Shown here: piece after piece, positions 36,228 to 45,453 of the stretch
Layout: the number at the start of each line of letters is the position of its first letter
How positions within the stretch are numbered: the first letter of the stretch is position 1
Source: Nostoc sp. FACHB-973
GTDB taxonomy: Bacteria; Cyanobacteriota; Cyanobacteriia; Cyanobacteriales; Nostocaceae
Assembly: GCF_014698115.1 (NCBI RefSeq)
Contig: NZ_JACJSJ010000013.1
Location: forward strand, 62,001 to 126,000
Length of the DNA: 64,000 nucleotides
Direction of reading: 5' to 3'
The notes under the pieces: model-generated
Database searches by the model: none
What the model saw: only the letters and a program-made list of their open reading frames with translations
What the model was told of the DNA's origin: nothing
Made by a program: the position numbers and the translations under genes

Positions 36228-37318
36228 CGAGAGCGTCTTTTAGATTGACTGCGCCCACTTTTGGGATGCAGCTTGGCGTGAATGCTTAATCTTTAACCAA
36301 CACAGACAGTGTTCATCAAGGAATCATTGGTCATTAGTTACGCTTTGCACAGCTATACACCCTGAGCGCAGTTGACACTATTAAGAAAAATTATCTTTTA
36401 TTTTAAAAGTATGAATCCTTGCTCTAGTAACACCTCTCTACTATGAAATGCCCATTTACCTTAATTTAACCAACCTCTTGGAGACAAAAAACTGTAAAGA
36501 AAATATAAAGATTATCAAGTACTTGCATTTATTATTGACTTGCTGGTAAAGTCAAGGCACACGCCTAAAATCAAATCCTGACAAGATTTTCAGGAAGTTA
36601 GATTAGGTAACAGGGTAAATACTAAATTTGTTAATGTTGATATTAGTGATGCTGGTAAATAATCAGTCACTAGTCTTGATTATTAACATATCAGGCATGA
36701 ATTACAGGGTACTAAAGCATTTACCGCTGAATTAACTATTTGGCATTGGTGAATCTAGGGATGATTTGTGTGGGGTGAGCATTTTGCCCGCTTTGAAATA
36801 GAAAGGGTGGGTGAGAGGTTGCATTGGCAAAGCCTACCGTACTCCTCCAGAGAAGCAAGCTACGCGTAGCGTCTCGTAGAGAAGGTATCGCCACAAGTCG
36901 GCTGCCTACGCCAAACCCAAGTACTTTTATTTTTATCCCTATATTGAGAATTATTCGCAATATATACACATGGATAGATACATTAAAATATTTGATTTTG
37001 GTAAAAAAATTAAGTTTACAAAAGCCGAGTTTCAGCAAGGGAAAATTTATGAGATACCAAATAACAATAAAACTAAATACAAAATTAATGGTGTTGGTAC
37101 GGAAAAATATGTCTTGACACTGTTTATCTGTATTGTGGAGAATTGATTAACTGTCAAGAGGTTAATCAATAATGATGTTATAAAGTGCCTACCTAGTTTT
37201 AACTGGGAAATGCATATTGTTCTTTTTTATTCCCTTGAATCAAGGATATTGTAACGAAGAACACAACTGTAGTTAGCAACACATTTTGTCCATAAAATAC
37301 ACTAATGAGTATAGTTAG

Positions 37319-38296
37319 ATGAATACCTTTTTTTGTTCTGATTATTCGCGGCAAGCAGGAGAGGATATTATTGGTAGCGCCACCAATTACCAAACTTATA
37401 TTTTAATTGAGTGTCCTCCGCCTTGGACATCAGAAGCGTTTAATTCTAAATGGGTGCCGGAGAATTTGAGGATTTTAGTAGAGGAAGTGAAGCGTGCTAA
37501 ACTACCGATTAGATTCCTCTTAATTGCTAATGACTTATCACACAAAGTTAACCAGACTACGCTTTTGATTTATCAAAAAAAAGAGGGTTTGAGTAATGGA
37601 TATGATAAGCAAGAGTTTATACTATCAAATATTGACCAGGTAGCAGCAGTTGTCCAAAAATGGTTATGGGGTATCGGTTCTAATTCTGAGGTTGAAACTA
37701 GTGAAACTAGAGATATTTTAGTGTGTACCCACGGTAGCTATGATAAGTGCTGTGCCAGATACGGAAATCCCTTTTATTTTCATGCTACAGCAACTATTTC
37801 TGATTTGGACTTAGACAATGTGCGGATTTGGAAATCATCACACTTTGGTGGACATCGGTTTGCGCCAACAGTTATAGACTTGCCAGAAGGAAGATACTAC
37901 GGTGTTCTCGATCAAGATTCATTCAGATCAATTTTGACTCGTACTGGCAATATTCAATGCTTGCATCAAGTCTATCGAGGTTCGGGAATTTTGCCTGCTG
38001 CACTTCAGATTTTGGAAAGAGAATTAATCCTCAGCGAAGGATGGGATTGGTTTAATTACAAAATTGCAGGCAAAATATTAGAGCAAAGTTTAGACAATAA
38101 TACTATTTTAGCTGAGCTAAGTTTTGAAAAAAGTTCTGGTTCTCTCTACACTTACCAAGCTAAACTTGTGAAAGATGTAACCAAGACTCAAAAACTTAAG
38201 AGTTCATGCAATGCTGCACAAGAGTCAGTGATTACTAAATATGCTCTATCTAGTGTCTGGCTTACTTCTACTAAGGTAATGACTTATAGTACATAA
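37319..38296 (+). CDS. Sucrase/ferredoxin-like family protein
   Basis: 325 aa. The thioredoxin-like ferredoxin fold of the Suc_Fer-like family. Diagnostic blocks are CTHGSYDKCCARYG (candidate iron-sulphur or redox cysteines) and SSHFGGHRFAPTVIDLPEG. The N-terminal half has the family's FFCSDYSRQAGEDIIGSA and ILIECPPPW patterns. The biochemical role is not established; the name comes from an old plant entry. It is convergent with patB, a placement consistent with a role in heterocyst redox metabolism, but this is only inference. Confidence 0.85.
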   Translation: MNTFFCSDYSRQAGEDIIGSATNYQTYILIECPPPWTSEAFNSKWVPENLRILVEEVKRAKLPIRFLLIANDLSHKVNQTTLLIYQKKEGLSNGYDKQEFILSNIDQVAAVVQKWLWGIGSNSEVETSETRDILVCTHGSYDKCCARYGNPFYFHATATISDLDLDNVRIWKSSHFGGHRFAPTVIDLPEGRYYGVLDQDSFRSILTRTGNIQCLHQVYRGSGILPAALQILERELILSEGWDWFNYKIAGKILEQSLDNNTILAELSFEKSSGSLYTYQAKLVKDVTKTQKLKSSCNAAQESVITKYALSSVWLTSTKVMTYST

Positions 38297-38579
38297 ACAG
38301 GAGTTAGAATTCAGGAGTCAGAATTCAGAATTCTGAATTTAGCAATGCTTGAAGTCGGGGATTTAGACCCGTCACTCTCTTAGAAAGTGACGCTCATTCC
38401 TCTCTAACCTTAACGCTGCGGTATCGTCAAGTCATACATAAGGGACTTCCAAGGAAAAAAATATTCCATAGTAGGGGCGCACAGCTGCGCTCCCCTACAA
38501 ATGTACAAATAATTTGGGATAATTTATTTTCTGGAAGTCCCTAATTTATTCTGAATTCTGAATTCTGACTCCTGAATTT
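38297..38579. repeat. Nested palindromes between converging genes
   Basis: An outer inverted pair of GAATTC-type repeats (38311-38340 and 38548-38577) encloses a hairpin CGTCACT...AGTGACG (38370-38392), an element with ends AGGGACTTCC / GGAAGTCCCT (38441-38542) and, inside that, the palindrome at 38471-38498. The two flanking genes converge here, so the hairpins may terminate both. Confidence 0.7.
38441..38542. repeat. 102-bp element with inverted ends (AGGGACTTCC)
   Basis: Terminal inverted repeats AGGGACTTCCA and TGGAAGTCCCT. The centre carries the GTAGGGG palindrome 38471-38498. No coding capacity; MITE-like. Confidence 0.65.
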
Positions 38580-40172
38580 TTATTCAGCCATATTTAAGAC
38601 TTTTCGTAACAATGCTTGGTCTTCTAATTTGACTTTTAGACGACCATTTTCGATATCTCGAATCCAGCTTTGGCTTTTACCTGCTAGCTTTGCTAATTCT
38701 CTCTGGGAGAGATTTAAATTTTTTCGCGCTTCCAAAATCTGTTCGCCCAGCAAATCGTCTGTGGCTGCGGACTTTCTTTTATTCTTAACAACTCGCCGCT
38801 GCTTTTTCTGTGATTCTGAGATTTGTTGTTCCCATTCTGGTGGTAGTTCAAAAGCCAAAATTCGGGCATTCATTAGCAGATTCCACTTACCACGAGGGCC
38901 TGTATCTGTGAGGCGAGTTTCGGCACCGCCGTCATTAGTCCAAAATTCCAAGGCTTCATCTGGATCTTCGGGAATATCCATTAACTTCGCCCACAAAGGT
39001 TGAATTTCTGGTGGGTAGGTAACTGGGTCGAAAATTGGTTTCATTCCATAATGATTGAGAATTTCCAAATCGCTTTCAAAAGTTCGCAGCAGACGTTTGC
39101 GTTCTTCGCGTTGTCTGGATGCGAGGGCGACTTTTTCTTCACCGTAAGCAACACGCAGCAAAGTAGGAATGGTGATGCGTTGTTCTTTGCCCATTTTGGT
39201 TTTAAACAACAACCACAACATGAGTCGGACTGCTCCTTCATGTTGTTGCCAAATGCTCATGACTGTGGTTGGCAGGGTTTTGGGGAGACTGCCATATTGA
39301 TAGAATGCGGTTCGCTCTTTACATGCTTGTTTGTTTAAGAAATATTGTGACCAAATACCGGCTTTGACTTTAAAAGTTAGCCCAATTAGATATTTGCATC
39401 CGAGAGCGTCTTCTTGAAAGTGGTGCTGAATGTCCACTAAGTGCCATAAACGGCTTTGTTTAACAGAGAATCCGTTAATTCGCCCTTGTTGAGGCCAATC
39501 GATGGAGATAATTAGTGAGCAAGCTTGTTGGACAAGATTTTTCATTAAAGCTAGCTTGGCTGCTTTGTTTAAGTCTTTGCGTTTCTCCATTCCCAAATAT
39601 TTTTCGATTTGGCGTTCATCGATCGCAAATTCTTGTTCCCAAGGTTGATCTAAAGCTGTAGCATAAGCTGCAAAAATTAGATGTATGCAAGCGGCTCTAA
39701 TATCCAGTCCCTCAATTGCGGCTAAATCTCTGGCCTTGTCGTTCACCTTAAATGGATCTTGGATGTGAAAAGCGATCGCTCCTCTACCTTGGTTGATTTG
39801 TCTGCCATAAGACAAGTAACCCTCTTCATCGGTTTCCCAATGTAAGGATGTGCGCTGCGCCAGTACGTTACAAGCTTCCCAAATGGCGATCGCTGAAGCA
39901 AATGGGTTATTCTTTCCATTAGAAAATAAGTCTAAACTGGTAGCATCTCTCGGTTCAACTTTACATCTGCCCTTTTTCGCCTGCCAAGGAATGGGAGAAT
40001 TAGTTGGACAAGCTATTACACATTGCGGTTCCGCGTAATAGCCTTCACAATTATTACAAAGACAAGGATCAATCCAGTATTCATTGTCTTCTATTTTGAT
40101 TGCACCCGTAGGACATTGGGGACGGCAATTGTCACATCCAACGCAACTGTTGTTAGGAATTGTATAAGGCAT
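38580..40172 (-). CDS. patB: PatB/CnfR, ferredoxin-HTH transcriptional activator of nif genes
   Basis: 530 aa from the ATG at 40172, close to the 529 aa of Anabaena PatB. The N-terminus carries two ferredoxin-type clusters: CVGCDNCRPQCP and CLCNNCEGYYAEPQCVIACP (Cys spacing of a bacterial 2[4Fe-4S] domain). The centre (about 100-470) is family-specific. The C-terminus is a Cro/CI-type HTH (LSQRELAKLAGKSQSWIRDIENGR). PatB/CnfR switches on nif genes in heterocysts under low oxygen, presumably by sensing O2 or redox through its clusters. A frame extension to 40247 is possible, but GAGAG precedes the ATG at 40172. The gene is divergent from fdxB and the oxidase genes. Confidence 0.93.
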   Translation of the reverse strand: MPYTIPNNSCVGCDNCRPQCPTGAIKIEDNEYWIDPCLCNNCEGYYAEPQCVIACPTNSPIPWQAKKGRCKVEPRDATSLDLFSNGKNNPFASAIAIWEACNVLAQRTSLHWETDEEGYLSYGRQINQGRGAIAFHIQDPFKVNDKARDLAAIEGLDIRAACIHLIFAAYATALDQPWEQEFAIDERQIEKYLGMEKRKDLNKAAKLALMKNLVQQACSLIISIDWPQQGRINGFSVKQSRLWHLVDIQHHFQEDALGCKYLIGLTFKVKAGIWSQYFLNKQACKERTAFYQYGSLPKTLPTTVMSIWQQHEGAVRLMLWLLFKTKMGKEQRITIPTLLRVAYGEEKVALASRQREERKRLLRTFESDLEILNHYGMKPIFDPVTYPPEIQPLWAKLMDIPEDPDEALEFWTNDGGAETRLTDTGPRGKWNLLMNARILAFELPPEWEQQISESQKKQRRVVKNKRKSAATDDLLGEQILEARKNLNLSQRELAKLAGKSQSWIRDIENGRLKVKLEDQALLRKVLNMAE

Positions 40173-41256
40173 ATGGCTCTCTTCCCACTCTAATCGTTGA
40201 GATGTCTGGCTCAGGTCTCCCCTGGATGAGTCCTGTTTATTCATCACTCGCTACCACATTATGTTTCTGGCGAGAATAGTCTTTTCTCACCCTCAGCTAA
40301 AACACATATTTACTTTATTTGTCATTTATCATTTGTCCGTTTTCATTTACTAATGACTAATGACTAATGACCAATGACTAATGACAGGTTTAACCAGAGA
40401 ATGTGTAACTTGGATGCATACTAGCTTATTAACTCCCCACATCCATATGCTTGACTTTGCATCCAAATTGAAAGCTATTTAAGGCTTTCAAACCGAGCCT
40501 AATATTACTTCTTTATTAAATATACATTTCATGAATTAAATAATTAAGTTGTTCGTAATGAGCTTAGAAAAAAATCTTAACATTTATTTAATTGTGTACT
40601 TAATGAACATTTTATCTTTAAGCGCGAAACCTTACTCAAAGTATTTTTAGCCAACATTTAACTTTATTAGAATTAACTTTCATCTGATTTATTAATAATT
40701 TTAATATTTAATGCCCGATCAGATTCTGCTATAAAAATTACACTTCTTTCACAACTAAGTCCTTTTGATTGAGTGAGCTAAGGTAAAACAATAATATTTA
40801 CTTTATCAGCTTTTCTCTAGATTTTTAAATAAAAACTAAATCAGAAATTGTTGCTTTTAAAAATACATATTGCATATATCAGAATGTAATTAATAAACAT
40901 TGTATTTGGTATATATAAATACTTTTTGTATATATTTATGCGCCTCAATATCAAAGTATTTGAAAAAGAATATCATCACGTTGAGTCCTATTTGCTAGAA
41001 AGATTAGTCAGTTATCTATTATTTTAGTAACCCCTGGGTAGGGTGGCACAGCTGTGCTACCCTACATGCACGATAATTGTTAGCAATAAGTTTCATCTAT
41101 AAAATATCACTAAGAAATAATGCAAATCCTAATTTAAAGTCATCGAATTTTGATGTCAAAAAAATAATTATTGAATATCAAAAAAGCAAAATATTAGGAT
41201 AATATAATGATTAAAGTAGGAACAAATTACAAGGCAAAATTGCCGAGGATTCATTC
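40173..41256. promoter_or_regulatory. Long divergent control region, patB / fdxB
   Basis: 1084 bases, very AT-rich and without a supported gene. It contains (TAATGAC)n heptamers at 40349-40386 and a 28-bp palindrome at 41038-41065. It must carry the promoters for patB (minus) and fdxB (plus). No NtcA site (GTAN8TAC) could be placed with confidence. Confidence 0.5.
41038..41065. repeat. Intergenic palindrome, GTAGGGT variant
   Basis: GTAGGGTGGCACAG pairs with CTGTGCTACCCTAC, 14 positions with one mismatch that would be a wobble in RNA. It lies about 190 bases upstream of fdxB. Confidence 0.75.
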
Positions 41257-41550
41257 ATGGCACAACTAACAGGTTTGACATTTGGTGGTAAGACTTGGAC
41301 CCCGAAATTTGCTCAAGAAATTGACAAAGACAAATGTATCGGCTGTGGCAGATGTATTAAAGTATGCGGCTACAATGTACTAGGTTTGAAAGCGCTCAAC
41401 GAAGAAGGGGAATTTGTAGAAGACGAAGATGATGAAGAAATTGAACGGAAAGTGATGGCAGTTAGCTATCCAGAAAACTGTATTGGTTGTGAAGCTTGTT
41501 CCCGGATTTGTCCCAAGAACTGCTACACCCATGTTGCATTAAATAATTAA
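41257..41550 (+). CDS. fdxB: Ferredoxin III, nif-specific
   Basis: 97 aa. Two [4Fe-4S] motifs: [12 protein letters not shown] and [15 protein letters not shown]. The second is followed by the short C-terminus typical of FdxB. The start [18 protein letters not shown] is the family signature. In nitrogen fixers it is thought to supply electrons for nitrogenase cofactor synthesis or nitrogenase itself. It is adjacent to patB and upstream of the heterocyst-type oxidase, as in Anabaena PCC 7120. Confidence 0.93.
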   Translation: MAQLTGLTFGGKTWTPKFAQEIDKDKCIGCGRCIKVCGYNVLGLKALNEEGEFVEDEDDEEIERKVMAVSYPENCIGCEACSRICPKNCYTHVALNN

Positions 41551-42237
41551 GGTTTTTGGGGTTAGTGAATATTGTTGTTCGTCCAAGGAGGCACTGTTTG
41601 TAGAAAGGGCAAATCGTCCCAGCAAGGTAATTAGAGGGGAATATATATCTTTACTTGAACTACTAAAAAGTTCATAGTAGACAAATGCGTAAATCGTAAT
41701 ATGTTAGTTATTGACAAATTTAAACTTGCTGCTAGTGTAGCCCGATCAATATTAGGACTAACAGTGTCCTCCAGAACAACTAGCTTGTCTGGAAAGAGTG
41801 CTGAATGCTGAGTAAGAAGTAATGAGTAAAAAGTAGTACTTATGAATCTTTAACTCTAAGCCGAGGCACTCACTACTTAGAAATAATGTGATGCTTAGTA
41901 GGTCTAATTTTAATTTTTACTCAGCACTGTTTTAAGCTTCCTTTGTCATAGGATTTGAAATATAATTGATAATTTTCTGGGGGGAAGATATGAAAAAAAT
42001 CTGGAAGTTTCCCCCATTTTTTATAGCTGCACGTTAGAAAGTTAATAAGTGAAGTGAGGGACTGGGGACTAGGGACTGGGGATTAGGAACTGGGGATTAG
42101 AGATTAGAGACTAAGGAATGAGGAGACAAGGAAGAGTTTTTCTAATATCCAATACCCACTTCCCAGTCCCCAGTCCCCAGTACCCAATCCCCAATTCCCA
42201 GTACCTTAAAAGACGGTTTACAGAGCAGGTAGTATGT
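41551..42237 (+). other. Gap between fdxB and coxB
   Basis: 687 bases without a supported gene. A weak inverted pair (GTGCTGAATGCTGAGTAA near 41799 and TTACTCAGCACTGTTTTAAG near 41917) may be another small element. GGGGACT-type heptamers occupy 42058-42110, and CCCCAGT-type heptamers 42160-42202. The coxB frame is open through the latter, but translation should start at 42238. Confidence 0.5.
42058..42202. repeat. Inverted clusters of GGGGACT / CCCCAGT heptamers upstream of coxB
   Basis: A plus-strand GGGGACT-type run (42058-42110) is followed by its complement type CCCCAGT (42160-42202). The two could form a long imperfect hairpin just before the coxB start. Confidence 0.7.
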
Positions 42238-43227
42238 ATGCAACAAGTTCCTGTTTCACTATGGACTCTGGTTGCTGGGATAGTAGTCACAGCAATTAGT
42301 ATTTGGATTGGTCAAAACCACACTCTACTACCGGAACAAGCATCGCAACAAGCGCCTTTGGTAGACGGTTTTTTCAACGTTATGTTTACCATTGCGATCG
42401 CTCTGTTCTTAGTAGTAGAAGGAACAATTGTGATTTTTTTGGTTAAGTTTCGTCGGCGTCAGGGTGATGACACCGATGGCTTACCAGTGGAAGGCAACTT
42501 GCCTTTAGAAATTTTTTGGACAGCAATTCCAACGGTTATTGTTGTGTGTTTGGGCATCTACAGTGTAGATGTTTTTAACCGTATGGGAGGCTTTGAGCCT
42601 GCGGGTCATCCCCATTCAGTAGCTCATGTTAATCATATGAGTGGAACCGCTCTTGCAGCTACTCTAAATGATACCGCCGAAGCAACAACAGCTCCAACAA
42701 TTGCCCCAAGAATTGGAATTGGCGCGTCTCCTAAAACCGAAGGCAAACCAGCTGACTTAGTTGTTGATGTCAAAGGCATACAGTATGCTTGGATATTTAA
42801 CTATCCTGAAAGTGGCATTACCTCTGGGGAATTGCACGTTCCCGTCGGTGCTGATGTGCAACTCAACCTTTCAGCAGACGATGTAATTCACTCATTTTGG
42901 GTGCCAAACTTCCGCCTGAAGCAAGATGCGCTTCCCGGAATTCCCACCGAACTACGATTTGTCGCCACGAAACCAGGTGCATATCCTGTAGTTTGTGCTG
43001 AATTGTGCGGTGGTTACCACGGCTCAATGCGGACACAGGTAATTGTCCACACACCAGAAGAATATCAAACCTGGTTGACAGAAAACCAAGTTGCTCAAAA
43101 GCAAAACTTGCATCAAGTCGTTGCAGTTAACCCTGTTGAGTTATCAACGTCAGAGTTTCTCGCCCCTCATATCCATGATATGGGGATTAGTGCTGTAACT
43201 CTGAAGTCAGTTGTTAAGAGTCATTAG
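42238..43227 (+). CDS. coxB: Cytochrome c oxidase subunit II, heterocyst-type
   Basis: 329 aa from ATG 42238 (MQQVPVSLWTLV). An N-terminal helix and a second membrane helix (about residues 40-65) precede a cupredoxin domain. The CuA site is complete: CAELCGGYHGSM, with upstream His in DDVIHSFWVP. It accepts electrons from cytochrome c6 or plastocyanin on the lumen/periplasm side. The operon coxB-coxA-coxC next to patB and fdxB corresponds to the cox2 operon of Anabaena PCC 7120, which is induced in heterocysts to consume O2. The frame upstream of 42238 runs into tandem repeats and is rejected. Confidence 0.92.
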   Translation: MQQVPVSLWTLVAGIVVTAISIWIGQNHTLLPEQASQQAPLVDGFFNVMFTIAIALFLVVEGTIVIFLVKFRRRQGDDTDGLPVEGNLPLEIFWTAIPTVIVVCLGIYSVDVFNRMGGFEPAGHPHSVAHVNHMSGTALAATLNDTAEATTAPTIAPRIGIGASPKTEGKPADLVVDVKGIQYAWIFNYPESGITSGELHVPVGADVQLNLSADDVIHSFWVPNFRLKQDALPGIPTELRFVATKPGAYPVVCAELCGGYHGSMRTQVIVHTPEEYQTWLTENQVAQKQNLHQVVAVNPVELSTSEFLAPHIHDMGISAVTLKSVVKSH

Positions 43228-43368
43228 TCACGAGTCAACAGTCAATAGTCAAAAGTCTCAAACCTTGGCGTTAAGGCTGTATTACTTTTGAATTCTGACT
43301 CCTGAATTCTGCTGTAATTACTTTGGACTTTGGACGTTTGACCCTCAACTCTGCATAGCGGGAAAAAT

Positions 43369-45042
43369 ATGACACAGGTAGAATTTCCACCGAACACTCC
43401 ACCAGAAGAGAAGATCGCCCACACCTCTCATCAACAGGCGTGGAAGTGGCAGGATTATTTCACATTTAACATTGACCACAAGGTTATTGGTATTCAATAT
43501 CTTGTGACGGCGTTTGTGTTCTATCTCATCGGCGGATTGATGGCGATCGCTATTCGTGCCGAATTAGCAACACCTGATGCAGATTTACTTGACCCCAATC
43601 TGTATAACGCTTTCATGACCAATCACGGGACGATTATGATCTTCCTGTGGATTGTCCCCAGTGCCATTGGGGGATTTGGTAACTTTTTGGTACCTTTGAT
43701 GGTTGGTGCTAGGGACATGGCTTTCCCGAAGCTGAATGCGATCGCCTTTTGGTTAAACCCACCAGCAGGTGCGCTGATTTTAGGTAGTTTCCTATTTGGC
43801 GGTTCGCAATCAGGTTGGACAGCTTACCCACCTTTGAGCTTGGTGACAGCACCCATCGCTCAAACTATGTGGATACTGGCGATCGTTTTGGTGGGAACTT
43901 CTTCAATTTTGGGTTCACTGAACTTTGTGATCACCATTTTGATGATGAAGGTTCCCAGCATGAAATGGGATCAAGTACCCCTATTTTGCTGGGCAATCTT
44001 GGCAACCTCCATTCTGGCGCTTCTCTCCACACCTGTATTAGCAGCGGGTTTAATTCTGCTGTTATTTGACCTCAACTTTGGCACCTCCTTCTTTAAACCA
44101 GATGCAGGCGGTAACGTTGTTATTTATCAACACTTGTTCTGGTTTTATTCTCACCCGGCAGTATATTTAATGATTCTGCCCATCTTCGGCATTATGTCGG
44201 AGGTTATTCCAGTACATGCGCGTAAGCCGATTTTTGGTTATAAAGCGATCGCTTATTCAAGTGTAGCCATCTGCGTCGTCGGTTTATTCGTCTGGGTACA
44301 CCACATGTTTACCAGCGGTACACCCGGTTGGATGCGGATGTTTTTCACCATCTCCACCTTACTTGTTGCCGTTCCCACTGGCGTCAAAATTTTCGGCTGG
44401 GTTGCTACCCTTTGGGGTGGTAAGATTCGCTTCACCAGCGCCATGCTTTTCGCCATTGGTTTGTTATCGATGTTCGTCATGGGCGGCTTAAGCGGCGTCA
44501 CAATGGGAACAGCCCCCTTTGATATTCATGTCCACGACACATATTATGTGGTAGGACATTTCCACTACGTTCTGTTTGGCGGTTCCGTGTTTGGCATTTA
44601 CGCCGGTATTTATCACTGGTTCCCCAAAATGACCGGACGGATGTTGAATGAAACCTGGGGACGCATTCACTTTTTCCTCACCTTCATCGGCACGAATTTA
44701 ACTTTCCTACCCATGCACGAATTGGGTTTGAAAGGAATGCCCCGAAGAGTTGCAATGTATGACCCCCAATTTATCGACCTCAATCAAATTTGTACCTTTG
44801 GTTCATTTGTTTTGGGGATATCAGTAATTCCCTTCGCTATCAACATTATTCAAAGTTGGTTGAAGGGACCCAAGGCAGGTGATAATCCTTGGCAAGCTTT
44901 GACTTTAGAATGGACAACTAGCTCACCACCCGCCATTGAAAACTGGGAAGTCTTGCCAGTTGTTACTCATGGCCCTTATGACTACGGCAATGGTCATAGT
45001 ACTGAAGTCCAGCCAGCAGGGACACCGGAAGTTAGTGCTTAG
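43369..45042 (+). CDS. coxA: Cytochrome c oxidase subunit I, heterocyst-type
   Basis: 557 aa with about 12 membrane helices. Haem and CuB ligands are visible: His in TNHGTIMIF, His/Tyr in FYSHPAVY, the pair in WVHHMF, and HFHYVLFGG. The helix VI motif is YSHP rather than the glutamate-containing HPEVY, which places it with A2-type haem-copper oxidases. It reduces O2 to water with proton pumping. Second gene of the coxBAC operon, 141 bases after coxB. Confidence 0.96.
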   Translation: MTQVEFPPNTPPEEKIAHTSHQQAWKWQDYFTFNIDHKVIGIQYLVTAFVFYLIGGLMAIAIRAELATPDADLLDPNLYNAFMTNHGTIMIFLWIVPSAIGGFGNFLVPLMVGARDMAFPKLNAIAFWLNPPAGALILGSFLFGGSQSGWTAYPPLSLVTAPIAQTMWILAIVLVGTSSILGSLNFVITILMMKVPSMKWDQVPLFCWAILATSILALLSTPVLAAGLILLLFDLNFGTSFFKPDAGGNVVIYQHLFWFYSHPAVYLMILPIFGIMSEVIPVHARKPIFGYKAIAYSSVAICVVGLFVWVHHMFTSGTPGWMRMFFTISTLLVAVPTGVKIFGWVATLWGGKIRFTSAMLFAIGLLSMFVMGGLSGVTMGTAPFDIHVHDTYYVVGHFHYVLFGGSVFGIYAGIYHWFPKMTGRMLNETWGRIHFFLTFIGTNLTFLPMHELGLKGMPRRVAMYDPQFIDLNQICTFGSFVLGISVIPFAINIIQSWLKGPKAGDNPWQALTLEWTTSSPPAIENWEVLPVVTHGPYDYGNGHSTEVQPAGTPEVSA

Positions 45043-45066
45043 TTACTGACGCGGGGACGCAAAGGT

Positions 45067-45095
45067 GTAGGGGCACGGCAGTGCCGTGCCCCTAC
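45067..45095. repeat. Perfect intergenic palindrome, GTAGGGG family
   Basis: GTAGGGGCACGGCA and its exact complement TGCCGTGCCCCTAC, separated by a single base, 25 bases after the coxA stop. Confidence 0.85.
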
Positions 45096-45242
45096 AGGTG
45101 TACTCGGAACTCCAAGAATTGTAGGTTGGATTTCACTTCATTCAACTCAACCTGCCCAGCCTAAAATTTTTAGGTCTAAGTGAACAAGTGAAGAGTTGGG
45201 TTAAATTGCAACCTTGCATTAGTCCCCAGTCCCTAATCCCTA

Positions 45243-45383
45243 GGGCGTGTTTTCAAAGTCTTAGATCCCCCCAACCCCCCTTAAAAAGGGGGGCAAAGAG
45301 TCTCTTAAAGTCCCCCTTTTTAAGGGGGATTTAGGGGGATCTAAAAAGTTAGGAAGCTAAACGAGCAGTTTGAAAACACGCCC
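45243..45383. mobile_element. MITE-like element with TA-flanked inverted ends
   Basis: Terminal inverted repeats GGGCGTGTTTTCAAA and TTTGAAAACACGCCC are perfect over 15 bases. Each end is flanked by TA (45241-45242 and 45384-45385), as expected for target duplication by IS630/Tc1-type transposases. Internal CCCCC/GGGGG runs form further stems. No coding capacity. Confidence 0.78.
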
Positions 45384-45453
45384 TAATCCCCAGTCCCCAA
45401 TCCCCAGTCCCTTTTCCACAAAAGACGCAACGGGTAATATTGTCAAAAAATCT

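Larger units (their letters stand above)
35612..37318. other. 1.7-kb repeat-rich gap
   Basis: No gene is supported over 1707 bases. Contents: TTTTAGA heptamers (about 35711-35734); two 94-bp repeats with inverted ends (35808-35901 and 36134-36227); AAATCCA heptamers (about 35947-35977); and the extragenic GAAGCAAGCTACGCGTAGCG repeat at 36852. Two frames of 97-100 codons near 36736-37117 run through these repeats and resemble no protein. This is where sequence adjacent to the truncated NB-ARC gene has decayed or been inserted. Confidence 0.6.
45043..45453. other. coxA-coxC spacer with palindrome and MITE
   Basis: 411 bases. It holds a perfect 14-bp palindrome (45067-45095) and a 141-bp element with inverted ends (45243-45383). 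The coxC frame is open through the last 84 bases, but the family sequence starts at 45454. Confidence 0.65.

Noticed and set aside
36736..37117. Two opposed frames of about 100 codons in the repeat-rich gap
   Set aside because: They run through dispersed repeat sequence, lack ribosome sites and overlap each other.
40173..41256. NtcA binding site upstream of patB or fdxB
   Set aside because: No clear GTA-N8-TAC with a correctly spaced -10 box was found by eye.
42118..42237. Longer N-terminus for CoxB
   Set aside because: The extra 40 residues are translated CCCCAGT heptamers; the family sequence starts at 42238.
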